A stretch of 64,000 bases of DNA from a candidate division TA06 bacterium (GTDB lineage Bacteria; Edwardsbacteria; AC1; EtOH8). The position numbers and the translations under genes are program-made. Under the pieces are notes generated by a model. The model was given only the letters and a program-made list of their open reading frames with translations. It was not told where the DNA came from and ran no database searches. The stretch spans positions 62,001 to 126,000 of the forward strand of contig JACRJI010000011.1 in the NCBI GenBank assembly GCA_016235665.1. Direction: 5' to 3'. Position 1 is the first letter of the stretch, and each line of letters begins with the position of its first letter. This document shows positions 52,504 to 59,854 of this stretch, piece by piece.

Positions 52504-52527
52504 AATGCAAGCGGTTCGTCAATTATA
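52504..52527 (+). CDS. Possible leader peptide MQAVRQL
   Basis: Inside the leader RNA, GGAGAGG (52489-52495) stands 8 bases before an ATG followed by six sense codons and TAA. The codons for Ala, Val and Arg overlap the 9-bp hairpin just before the terminator, so translation could change its folding. It may equally be chance, because such micro-ORFs are common. Confidence 0.3.
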
Positions 52528-52553
52528 ACGGGCCGCATTGTGGTCCTTTTGCG

Positions 52554-52589
52554 CCTATCCTTCCAAAATATTCAAGGATGGGTTTTTTT
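52554..52589 (+). terminator. Intrinsic terminator before pruA
   Basis: CCTATCCTT (52554-52562) pairs with AAGGATGGG (52574-52582; one G-U), followed by seven T. Since pruA starts 34 bp later without its own visible promoter, this terminator is a candidate attenuation switch. Confidence 0.82.
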
Positions 52590-52622
52590 ATTACCAAATC
52601 ATAACCACAGCAAGAGGAACCA

Positions 52623-54251
52623 ATGAACAACGCGGTATTCAACACGGCCTTACCCGGCAATGAACCGATCTACGGTTACCTGAAAGGATCGCCCGAAAGA
52701 AGGGCCTTGGAAAAGGAACTGGAGCGGCAGTCCTCAATAATAGTGGACATCCCGGCCATCATCAACGGCCGGGAGGTCCGCACCGGGAAGACAAAAAATG
52801 TGGTGATGCCCTGCGACCACGGCCATGTGCTGGCCAAATACCATCAGGTGGGGCCGGAGGAGGTCAAGCAGGCCATCAAGGCCGCCTGTGACGCCAAGGA
52901 AGAATGGATGACCATGTCCTGGGTGGAGCGCACCGCCATTACCTTAAAGGCCGCCAAGCTGATCGCCGACAAGCACCGTTATCTGATCAACGCCTCCACC
53001 ATGCTGGGGCAGGGCAAGAATGTCTTTCAGGCGGAGATAGACTCGGTGGGCGAGACCATAGACTTTTTAAGATTCAACGCCTATTTCATCTCCAAGATCT
53101 ACGGGGAACAGCCGCTTTCCACCCCGGAGCAGATGAACCGGGTGGAATTCCGGCCGCTGGAGGGCTTCGTCTTCACCATCACGCCCTTCAATTTCACCGC
53201 CATCGGCTCCAATCTTAACATGGCCCCGGTGCTAATGGGCAATACCACAATCTGGAAGCCGGCCACCACCTCGCTGTTGTCAAACTACTACCTGATGCAG
53301 GTCTTCAAGGAGGCCGGCCTGCCCGACGGGGTGATCAACTTCCTGCCGGGCTCGGGCGCGGTTATCAGCGAAGTGGCCATGAAATCCAAAGAACTGGCCG
53401 GGATTCATTTCACCGGCTCCAACAACACTTTCAACAGCCTGTGGAAAGGCGTCTCGGACAACCTGGGAACCTACAAGTCGTACCCCAAATTGGTGGGGGA
53501 GACCGGCGGCAAGGATTTCATCTTCGTCCACAACTCCTCCGACCCGGCCCAGGTGGCCGCGGCTTTTGTTAGGGGAGCCTTTGAATACCAGGGCCAGAAA
53601 TGCTCGGCCTGCTCCCGGGGCTATGTTCCCAAATCATTGTGGCCGGAGGTCAAGGACAGGATGCAGGGCATGCTGAAGCGCATCAAGCTGGGCGATGTCA
53701 GGGATTTTGACTGTTTTGTCAACGCGGTGATAGACGAAAGATCGTTCGACTCCATCATGGGATATATTTCCAAAGCCAAATCCAGCCCCATTGCCAAGAT
53801 CATCGCTGGCGGTGAAGGTGATAAGAGCAAGGGTTACTTTGTTCAGCCTACCGTCATAGAAGCTTTTGTTCCCCATTTTGTGACCATGGAGGAGGAGATC
53901 TTCGGGCCGGTGCTGACCATCTACGTCTACGAAGACGACCAGTTCGAGGAGACGCTGAAGATCTGCGACAGCACCTCGCCCTACGCTCTGACCGGGGCCA
54001 TCTTCGCCCGGGAGCGTTCGGCCATCGTCACGGCCTGCCAGGCCCTGCGATATGCCGCCGGGAACTTCTACTACAACGACAAGTGCTCCGGGGCCATGGT
54101 GGGATTGCAGCCGTTCGGCGGCGCCCGGGCCTCCGGCACCAACGATAAGGCCGGCGGGGTCTACAATCTTTTGCGCTGGATCTCGCCCCGGACCATCAAG
54201 GAGAACTACCTGCCCCCGGTGGATTTCCCCTACCCCTATATGGAAAAATAA
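52623..54251 (+). CDS. pruA: L-glutamate gamma-semialdehyde (P5C) dehydrogenase
   Basis: The 542-aa single-function ALDH4-type enzyme has the catalytic cysteine at about residue 327 in FEYQGQKCSACSRGYVP. Glu in LVGETGGKDFIFVH and the C-terminal FGGARASGTNDKAGG motif are also family marks. It oxidises glutamate semialdehyde (from proline via P5C) to glutamate with NAD+. There is no PutA-type proline dehydrogenase in the window, but the DAO-type set at 15281-30492 could supply P5C. It lies directly after the leader RNA at 52375-52589; AAGAGGA is its ribosome site. Confidence 0.94.
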   Translation: MNNAVFNTALPGNEPIYGYLKGSPERRALEKELERQSSIIVDIPAIINGREVRTGKTKNVVMPCDHGHVLAKYHQVGPEEVKQAIKAACDAKEEWMTMSWVERTAITLKAAKLIADKHRYLINASTMLGQGKNVFQAEIDSVGETIDFLRFNAYFISKIYGEQPLSTPEQMNRVEFRPLEGFVFTITPFNFTAIGSNLNMAPVLMGNTTIWKPATTSLLSNYYLMQVFKEAGLPDGVINFLPGSGAVISEVAMKSKELAGIHFTGSNNTFNSLWKGVSDNLGTYKSYPKLVGETGGKDFIFVHNSSDPAQVAAAFVRGAFEYQGQKCSACSRGYVPKSLWPEVKDRMQGMLKRIKLGDVRDFDCFVNAVIDERSFDSIMGYISKAKSSPIAKIIAGGEGDKSKGYFVQPTVIEAFVPHFVTMEEEIFGPVLTIYVYEDDQFEETLKICDSTSPYALTGAIFARERSAIVTACQALRYAAGNFYYNDKCSGAMVGLQPFGGARASGTNDKAGGVYNLLRWISPRTIKENYLPPVDFPYPYMEK

Positions 54252-54366
54252 AAAACTGAACCGGTTAGCTATCTAACTCAGGGCACATATATGGACATGG
54301 GACTATTCTGAACTCAACCCCGCTTCGTTTGCAAAATGCTTGCATGTCTCAGTGCATGCTTTGATT

Positions 54367-54414
54367 CCCCTTCTCTTACTCCAAAGATAGTCCAAATTTA
54401 TCCAAGAGAAGGGG
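54367..54414 (+). repeat. Perfect inverted repeat before tupA
   Basis: CCCCTTCTCTT (54367-54377) and AAGAGAAGGGG (54404-54414) enclose 26 bases. There is no T-run, so it is not an obvious terminator. The rest of the 54252-54525 gap also holds a CAGTGCATGCTTTG fragment that recurs at 38305, and I see no gene in it. Confidence 0.6.
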
Positions 54415-54525
54415 ACAGAGGGGATGAGTTAAAGAAAATATGTTTCCACACAATACAACTTTCCTGAGCAGGTCAAACAGATATTTAAAACTATTAACCT
54501 ATCATAAACACTTTTAGGAGAAACA

Positions 54526-55353
54526 ATGAAGAGGTTCACCACCCTGGCGCTTTCCCTGCTTCTGGTGCTTTCCCTGCTGGCTCCGGCGGCCCTGGCCAAG
54601 GACAAGCCCAAGCTGGTCCTGGCTACCACCACCAGCACCATGGATTCGGGACTGCTCGATTTCCTGGTTCCCATCTTTGAAAAGGAGAACGGCTGCAAGG
54701 TGCAGGTGATAGCGGTGGGCACCGGGGCCTCCATCCGCTACGGCAAGGACGGCAACGCCGACGTCGTGATGGTCCACGACCCGGTGGCAGAAGAAGTGGT
54801 GGTCAAGGAAGGCTTTTTCGTGGAACGGAAATACCTGATGTACAATGATTTTGTCATTGTGGGCCCGGCCGAGGATCCGGCCGGCATCAAGGGCCTGGCC
54901 TCCGCCACCGAAGCGCTGAAGAAGATAGAGGCTTCGCAGGCGACCTTCGTCTCCCGGGCCGACCAGTCCGGCACCCACAAGAAAGAACAGCGGCTGTGGG
55001 AAACGGCCGGCGTCAAGCCCAAGGGCACCTGGTACCTGGAGGCCGGCGCCGGAATGGAGGCCATCCTGCGTATCGCCAACGAAAAGCGGGCCTACAGCCT
55101 GACCGACCGCGGCACCTACCTGGCCCATCAGAAGGAGTATGACCTGCCGATCCTGAACGAGGGGGACAAGGAATTGTTCAACCCCTACCACATCATGCTG
55201 GTGGCCCCGGCCAAGTATCCGTTCGTCAACTATTCCCTGGCCAAGAAGTTCTCTGACTTCCTGACCTCGGAGCGCGGCCAGAAGCTGATCGCCGAGTACG
55301 GTGTGGAAAAGTACGGCCAGCCCCTGTTCTACCCGGCGGCGGAGAAGAAATAA
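54526..55353 (+). CDS. tupA: Tungstate/molybdate ABC transporter binding protein TupA
   Basis: The 275-aa protein has a signal peptide (ending ALA/K near 25), then LVLATTTSTMDSGLLDFLVP, the TupA TTTST oxyanion motif. Further marks are GADVVMVHD-like text (GNADVVMVHDPVAEEVV), YNDFVIVGP, SRADQSGTHKKE and LTDRGTYL. It would bind tungstate or molybdate in the periplasm. The next gene is a diverged second binding protein. The TupB/TupC genes follow at 57496 and 58188. Confidence 0.92.
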   Translation: MKRFTTLALSLLLVLSLLAPAALAKDKPKLVLATTTSTMDSGLLDFLVPIFEKENGCKVQVIAVGTGASIRYGKDGNADVVMVHDPVAEEVVVKEGFFVERKYLMYNDFVIVGPAEDPAGIKGLASATEALKKIEASQATFVSRADQSGTHKKEQRLWETAGVKPKGTWYLEAGAGMEAILRIANEKRAYSLTDRGTYLAHQKEYDLPILNEGDKELFNPYHIMLVAPAKYPFVNYSLAKKFSDFLTSERGQKLIAEYGVEKYGQPLFYPAAEKK

Positions 55354-56172
55354 ATGAAGAAACTCTTGTTAACACTTATTGTCTCAATAAGCCTGTGTTC
55401 TTTGGCCCTGGCCGGGCAGACCCTGATAGTGGCTTCCACCATGAGCCCCTACGATACCGGGCTGTATACCGATCTGCTGCCAAAGTTCGAACAGCAGTAT
55501 GACTGCAAGATACTGCTGTATTCCCTGCCCACCGGCAAGGCCCTTGGCCTGTTGCAGTCCGGGGCGGCCGACGTGGCCATCGTCCACGACCGCAAGGCCG
55601 AGGACGCGGTGCTGCTGGCTGGTTTTGGCACCCAGGCCTGGGACCTGATGTACAACGACTTCGTGCTGGTTGGGCCGCTGGACAATCCGGCCGGTATCGA
55701 CAGCTCGCTGCCCGATGTCAAAACTGCTTTGACCAAAGTGCGGGATGCCAAGGCCAAATTCTATTCCCGTTCCGACATGTCCGGCACCCACCAGAAGGAG
55801 ATGACCCTGTGGCAGTCCGCCGGGATAGATCCCATAGACAGCGAGTGGTATTCCGAGACCGGGTTGGGCACGGTCAAGGTCTTAACCAAGGCCAACAAGG
55901 ACGGGGCTTACACCCTGGCCGACCGGGCCACCTGGCTGACCTACAGCAAGGATTACCCGAACCTCAAGATCGTCTGCCAGCGCGACCAGCTGATGCTCAA
56001 CTACATCCGGATCATCACCGGGTCGCCGGCCAAATATCCCCACCTAAACTACGATCTGGCGGTAAAGTTCGTTAAATTCATGCTCTCGCCCGAAGTGCAG
56101 GAGATGATCCGGGTCTCGGGCGTGGACAAGTTCGGCGAGCCCCTGTACATTCCCGACGCCAAGAACAAATAA
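55354..56172 (+). CDS. Second TupA-like oxyanion-binding protein
   Basis: The 272-aa paralogue of TupA has a signal peptide (ending ALA/G), but the TTTST stretch is replaced by LIVASTMSPYDTGLYTDLLP. The rest is kept: GAADVAIVHDRKAEDAV, YNDFVLVGPLDNPAG, SRSDMSGTHQKE, LADRATWLTY. A change in the oxyanion loop suggests another ligand (for example molybdate versus tungstate, or sulfate) or lower affinity. It starts immediately after the stop of tupA with a ribosome site inside it. Confidence 0.86.
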   Translation: MKKLLLTLIVSISLCSLALAGQTLIVASTMSPYDTGLYTDLLPKFEQQYDCKILLYSLPTGKALGLLQSGAADVAIVHDRKAEDAVLLAGFGTQAWDLMYNDFVLVGPLDNPAGIDSSLPDVKTALTKVRDAKAKFYSRSDMSGTHQKEMTLWQSAGIDPIDSEWYSETGLGTVKVLTKANKDGAYTLADRATWLTYSKDYPNLKIVCQRDQLMLNYIRIITGSPAKYPHLNYDLAVKFVKFMLSPEVQEMIRVSGVDKFGEPLYIPDAKNK

Positions 56173-56196
56173 AAATAAATTTTAAAGAGAGAGACG

Positions 56197-57405
56197 ATGA
56201 AAAGAATATTTTTACTGGCCATGGTCATTGCCTTAGCCGGATCAGCCTTCGCCTTTGACGTCAAGACCGACGCCAAGCAGGATTACCCCACTTTCAAGGT
56301 CAACGGCTGGCTCAAGCTTACCTACATGGACACCCTGTATCACGACACCCTGGTCACCTATCCTGCGGGCTTCGAGGCCAAGGACGCGGCCATCACCGTC
56401 AGCGGAGACGCCTGGAGCAACCTGGCCTACCGGATCTGCCTTTCGGCCAACAAGGCTACCAAGGCCGGTACCAGTACTGTCTATGCCGCCTGGCTTTTCG
56501 ACGCCTACGCCGACTGGAAGCCATCCAAATTGTATTCCTTCAGAATAGGCCAGTATAAAAGGCCATTCGGGTTCGAGCAGCTGACTGCGGCCACCAGCAT
56601 GGATTTCGTCAGCGCCGCCCAGCTTACCGGGAAGTTCAACGCCAGCAACCGGGAGGTTGGCGTGATGGGCTTCGGCGTCTGGAACGACCTGAATTATTTC
56701 CTTTCATTGGGCAACGGCTCCCCCTACAACGAAAAGGACGCCAATCCGTCAAAGACGGTCGTTTCCCGCATCGTCTATGCGCCGTTGGCGGGCATGACCG
56801 TAGGCGGCTCGGTGGAATACGGCACCCAGAACACCGCCGGGAAGAGCTATTACAACCGCCACGCCGGCCTGGACGTGAACTACGAGCGGGGCAAGCTGTT
56901 CGCCCGGGGCGAGTTTATGATCGGGAGCGATGACAAAGTGCTGTCGGATTCGCTCTACCGCAATACCACCAAGACCGTGCGAGACACCATCCCCGGCGGC
57001 TATATGGACACCACCGGGACCTGGCACGATACAACCTATTACTACACCAGGACCATCGCCACCAAGACCTACACCAAGCTGAGCAACGTGACGGATAAAC
57101 TGATGCGCGGGGCCTACATCACCGTGGGCTATGTTCCCATGCAGAAACTGAGGGTTAGCGTCAGGGGCGACCTGTACCGCGAATACTATTCCTGGAAGCC
57201 GGACACAGTCAGGATCAGCACCACCGAGCTGGACACGGTGTGGAAGAGGACAGAGGCCCGGACCACGGTCTGGACGCTGGGAGCGGACTATTTCCTGAAT
57301 CCCAACACCAAGGTCTCGTTGAATTATGACATAAAGCAGGAAGACCTGGTCTACCGGCCGTACAAGAACAACATTCTTTCGGCCCAGCTGCAGGTTAAAT
57401 TTTAA
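56197..57405 (+). CDS. Outer-membrane porin of the tungstate locus
   Basis: The 402-aa protein has a signal peptide (ending AFA/F), and then amphipathic beta-strands to the end, closing with NNILSAQLQVKF and a C-terminal Phe. The segments FRIGQYKRPFGFEQLTAATSMDFV and FARGEFMIGSDDK recall phosphate/pyrophosphate-selective (OprP/OprO-type) porins. It lies between the TupA genes and TupBC, so it probably admits the oxyanion through the outer membrane; this is inferred from position. A hairpin follows the stop. Confidence 0.82.
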   Translation: MKRIFLLAMVIALAGSAFAFDVKTDAKQDYPTFKVNGWLKLTYMDTLYHDTLVTYPAGFEAKDAAITVSGDAWSNLAYRICLSANKATKAGTSTVYAAWLFDAYADWKPSKLYSFRIGQYKRPFGFEQLTAATSMDFVSAAQLTGKFNASNREVGVMGFGVWNDLNYFLSLGNGSPYNEKDANPSKTVVSRIVYAPLAGMTVGGSVEYGTQNTAGKSYYNRHAGLDVNYERGKLFARGEFMIGSDDKVLSDSLYRNTTKTVRDTIPGGYMDTTGTWHDTTYYYTRTIATKTYTKLSNVTDKLMRGAYITVGYVPMQKLRVSVRGDLYREYYSWKPDTVRISTTELDTVWKRTEARTTVWTLGADYFLNPNTKVSLNYDIKQEDLVYRPYKNNILSAQLQVKF

Positions 57406-57429
57406 ACTGAGGATTGCATCTATTCCCAA

Positions 57430-57462
57430 CAATAGGAGCGCATTTCCAAGGCGCTCCTATTG
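57430..57462 (+). terminator. Hairpin after the porin gene, possible terminator
   Basis: CAATAGGAGCGC (57430-57441) is perfectly complementary to GCGCTCCTATTG (57451-57462). The tail is TCTTTC, so it may end or only slow transcription. Its right arm overlaps the next -35 box. Confidence 0.6.
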
Positions 57463-57488
57463 TCTTTCGATCAATATTTTGTTATCAT
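57460..57488 (+). promoter_or_regulatory. Sigma-70-type promoter placed for a leaderless tupB message
   Basis: TTGTCT (57460-57465), 17 bp, TATCAT (57483-57488), with the tupB ATG at 57496, again exactly 7 bp after the -10 box and without Shine-Dalgarno site. The -35 overlaps the preceding hairpin. Confidence 0.5.
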
Positions 57489-57495
57489 AATACCC

Positions 57496-58191
57496 ATGTT
57501 CAATCTGATCCAAAGCATGCAGCAGGCCCTGGGCCTGCTGCTTAAATTCGACCCCGAGATCTGGCAGATCGTGTTTTTGTCCCTGCAGGTCTCATTTGCC
57601 TCTTCGCTGATCGCCGTAGTTTTGGCCGTCCCGCTGTCCCTGGCCATTACCCAGAACGAATTCAGGGGCAAGAGGATCGTCATCGGAACGGTCAACAGTT
57701 TCATCGCCATCCCCGCGGTGGTGATAGGGCTGGTCTGCTATCTGCTGTTATCCCGCTCGGGACCACTGGGGTTCTGGCACCTGCTGTATACTCCATCGGC
57801 CATCATCATCGCCCAGACCCTGCTGATCATCCCGCTGATGACGGGACTGAGCATCTCGGCCCTGCAGTCTTTGGGGCACCGGGTGAAGGAGACCATGATA
57901 ACCCTGGGGGCCGGCCGGTGGCACCTGATCCTGGGAATTATGCGTGAGGTCCGCTTTGCCCTGGCCGCGGCCTTCATCACCGGTTTCTCCCGGGTGCTGG
58001 GCGAGACCGGCATGACCATGATGGTGGGCGGCAACATCAAGGGCGAGACCCGGGTGATGACCACCGCCATCGCGCTGGAGACCATCAAGGGCAACTTTGA
58101 GCTGGGGATCGCTTTGGGACTGGTGCTTTTGATAGTGGCCATCGGCATCAACATCATCCTTCAGGCTGTGCAGGGGAGGGCCGGACGATGA
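57496..58191 (+). CDS. tupB: Tungstate ABC transporter permease TupB
   Basis: The 231-aa inner-membrane protein has about six helices. I start at the ATG at 57496 (MFNLIQSMQQAL), since an upstream TTG is inside the promoter. The loop FSRVLGETGMTMMVGGNIKGETRVMTTAI holds the ABC-permease EAA-type motif and the TupB-like GNIKGxTRVMTTAI text. Length and motifs fit TupB rather than CysW. It overlaps tupC by 4 bp (ATGA). Confidence 0.9.
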   Translation: MFNLIQSMQQALGLLLKFDPEIWQIVFLSLQVSFASSLIAVVLAVPLSLAITQNEFRGKRIVIGTVNSFIAIPAVVIGLVCYLLLSRSGPLGFWHLLYTPSAIIIAQTLLIIPLMTGLSISALQSLGHRVKETMITLGAGRWHLILGIMREVRFALAAAFITGFSRVLGETGMTMMVGGNIKGETRVMTTAIALETIKGNFELGIALGLVLLIVAIGINIILQAVQGRAGR

Positions 58192-59267
58192 AGATAGTGG
58201 CCCACAACCTTTCCAAAAGCTTTGAAGGCAAGGCTGTGCTCAAGGACGTCTCGCTGGAAATCGACGGTTCAGGCATCTATGCTCTGGTGGGCCCCAACGG
58301 CTCGGGCAAGACCACTTTGATGCGTCTGCTTGCCCTGCTGGAGAAAAGCGGCGGCGGGACCCTTAAATACAAGACCCGGGGCAGCGAGGGATATGATGCG
58401 GTGGTGCATTCACCGGGCATCAGGAAAAAGATGGGCCTGATCCACAATCCGGCGGTGATGCTGTCCGGCACGGTGCGCTACAATCTGGAGTACGGCCTGC
58501 GGGTGAGGGGCGTGTCCCAATCCGAGCGGAGAAGAAGGACTGACCAGGTGCTGGAGGCCCTGTCATTGCGGGGTTTCGGGAAACGCGAGGCCAAAACCCT
58601 GTCGGCCGGGGAGATCCAGCGGGTGGCGCTGGGCCGGGTGCTGGCGCTGGACCCGGAGGTGGTGTTCCTGGACGAGCCCACCGCCAACCTGGATCCCTTG
58701 AGCGCCAAACTGATCGAGAAAACGATCCTGGAACTGGCCTCCCGGGGCAAGAAAGTAGTTTTAGCCACCCACAATCTTTGGCAGGTGGAACGGATCGCTA
58801 ACTGGGTCTGGTTCCTTAACGACGGAGTGATCTCCATCTCCGGCACTGCCCAGGACGTTCTGCACAAGGGCGATCAGGCCTTTTGGGGAAAGTTCTTGGG
58901 CCGGGACAACCTGTTTGCCGGGGAAATTGGAAAAATGGGAAATAGGAAATTGTTCAAGGTTGGAGTGACAGAGTTTGAAGTGGTAACCGAACTGGAAGGC
59001 CAGGTCATGGCCAGTCTTAATCCTACGGAGATAATATTGTCCAGCCAGAAGCTGGTCAGCAGCGCCCGCAATGTGCTGGAGGGAGTTGTTATCGAGGCCG
59101 TTTCCGAGGGCGGGTTGTACAAAGTTACTTTAGATATTGGTCTCCCGTTGGACGTGGCCATTACCAAGGCCTCGTGGGACGAGATGGGTTTGCAGAAGGG
59201 CAGCAAGATGTATGCGGTGTTCAAGGCCAGCAGTGTCAGGGTGTGGAGGGAGGAGAACGGAGACTAG
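58188..59267 (+). CDS. tupC: Tungstate ABC transporter ATPase TupC
   Basis: The 359-aa protein has Walker A GPNGSGKTT (35-43), signature LSAGEIQRVALGR (near 139), Walker B VVFLDEPTANLD and the H-loop ATHNLW. The C-terminal third is a TOBE-like regulatory domain (about 285-355). Oddity: near residue 248 the DNA reads GGAAAAATGGGAAATAGGAA, identical to an intergenic repeat at 28982, so a mini-repeat seems to have entered the gene in frame between the ATPase and the TOBE-like part. Confidence 0.92.
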   Translation: MKIVAHNLSKSFEGKAVLKDVSLEIDGSGIYALVGPNGSGKTTLMRLLALLEKSGGGTLKYKTRGSEGYDAVVHSPGIRKKMGLIHNPAVMLSGTVRYNLEYGLRVRGVSQSERRRRTDQVLEALSLRGFGKREAKTLSAGEIQRVALGRVLALDPEVVFLDEPTANLDPLSAKLIEKTILELASRGKKVVLATHNLWQVERIANWVWFLNDGVISISGTAQDVLHKGDQAFWGKFLGRDNLFAGEIGKMGNRKLFKVGVTEFEVVTELEGQVMASLNPTEIILSSQKLVSSARNVLEGVVIEAVSEGGLYKVTLDIGLPLDVAITKASWDEMGLQKGSKMYAVFKASSVRVWREENGD

Positions 59268-59314
59268 TTAATTGATAATGGATCACAGGCGCTGGATGTT
59301 AGGAAAATATCAAA

Positions 59315-59854
59315 ATGACCAAATTACACCACCGTAACATTCGTCTTCCCAAATATGATTATTCCCGTGAAGGTTCATATTTTATAACCATATGTGCCCA
59401 AGACAGGTTATTTGTTTTTGGTGATATTGCCGAAAAACAGATGAAATTGAACAAATGGGGCCTGATCGTTGAACAATGTTGGCATGATCTGGTAAAACAT
59501 TATACCGGGATTGAATTGGATGCGTTTGTAATTATGCCGAATCATGTGCATGGAATAATTGTCATCACGGGGAATATTATCGTAGGGGATGGTTTGAAAC
59601 CATCCCCTACGGGTACGGACGGTGATAAAACCAAATGTCATGGGTTGACGGAAATCGTCCGGGCATTTAAAACGTTTTCGGCCAGGAAGATCAATGAACA
59701 ACGAAACACCCAGGGGCAAAAGGTCTGGCAGCGTAATTATTACGAACATGTCATACGTAATGAAGTGTCTTTGAACAAAATACGCGAATACATCACCAAT
59801 AACCCCCGTAACTGGCATACGGATGGCAATAATCCAAACAGGATAAAACCATGA
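59315..59854 (+). mobile_element. REP-associated tyrosine transposase (RAYT, IS200-like Y1)
   Basis: The 179-aa transposase has the HUH motif His77-x-His79 in FVIMPNHVHGIIV and the catalytic tyrosine in RNYYEHVIRNE (142-143), plus the RAYT end YITNNPRNWHTD. Such proteins act on REP-type palindromes. A perfect 15-bp palindrome lies inside the gene (59581-59611), coding VGDGLKPSPT. The gene sits between tupC and moeA, overlaps moeA by 4 bp (ATGA), and is AT-rich. No flanking terminal repeats or target duplication are visible, as usual for RAYTs. Confidence 0.88.
59581..59611 (+). repeat. Perfect REP-like palindrome inside the RAYT gene
   Basis: CGTAGGGGATGGTTT (59581-59595) and AAACCATCCCCTACG (59597-59611) are exact inverted arms around one base. 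It codes for VGDGLKPSPT in the transposase frame, a loop between the HUH and tyrosine motifs. Confidence 0.9.

Larger units (their letters stand above)
52375..52589 (+). ncRNA. Candidate structured leader RNA or small RNA upstream of pruA
   Basis: This ~215-base transcript is bounded by a consensus promoter and an intrinsic terminator. Elements seen: a GNRA-capped hairpin CCGCT-GAAA-AGCGG (about 52432-52445), flanked by CCCgTTGT (from about 52388) and ACAAGGG (to about 52452) that can pair around it; a 9-bp stem GCGGTTCGT with ACGGGCCGC (52510-52536, two G-U pairs); and the terminator. I could not match it to 6S, SRP, tmRNA, RNase P or a known riboswitch. It may be a ligand- or translation-controlled leader of pruA, or a stand-alone small RNA. 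Confidence 0.5.

Noticed and set aside
52375-52589. 6S, SRP, tmRNA or T-box assignment of the leader RNA
   Set aside because: The SRP tetraloop GGAA context, the tmRNA ends, the T-box AGGGTGGNACCGCG and a 6S-like closing stem were looked for and not convincingly found.
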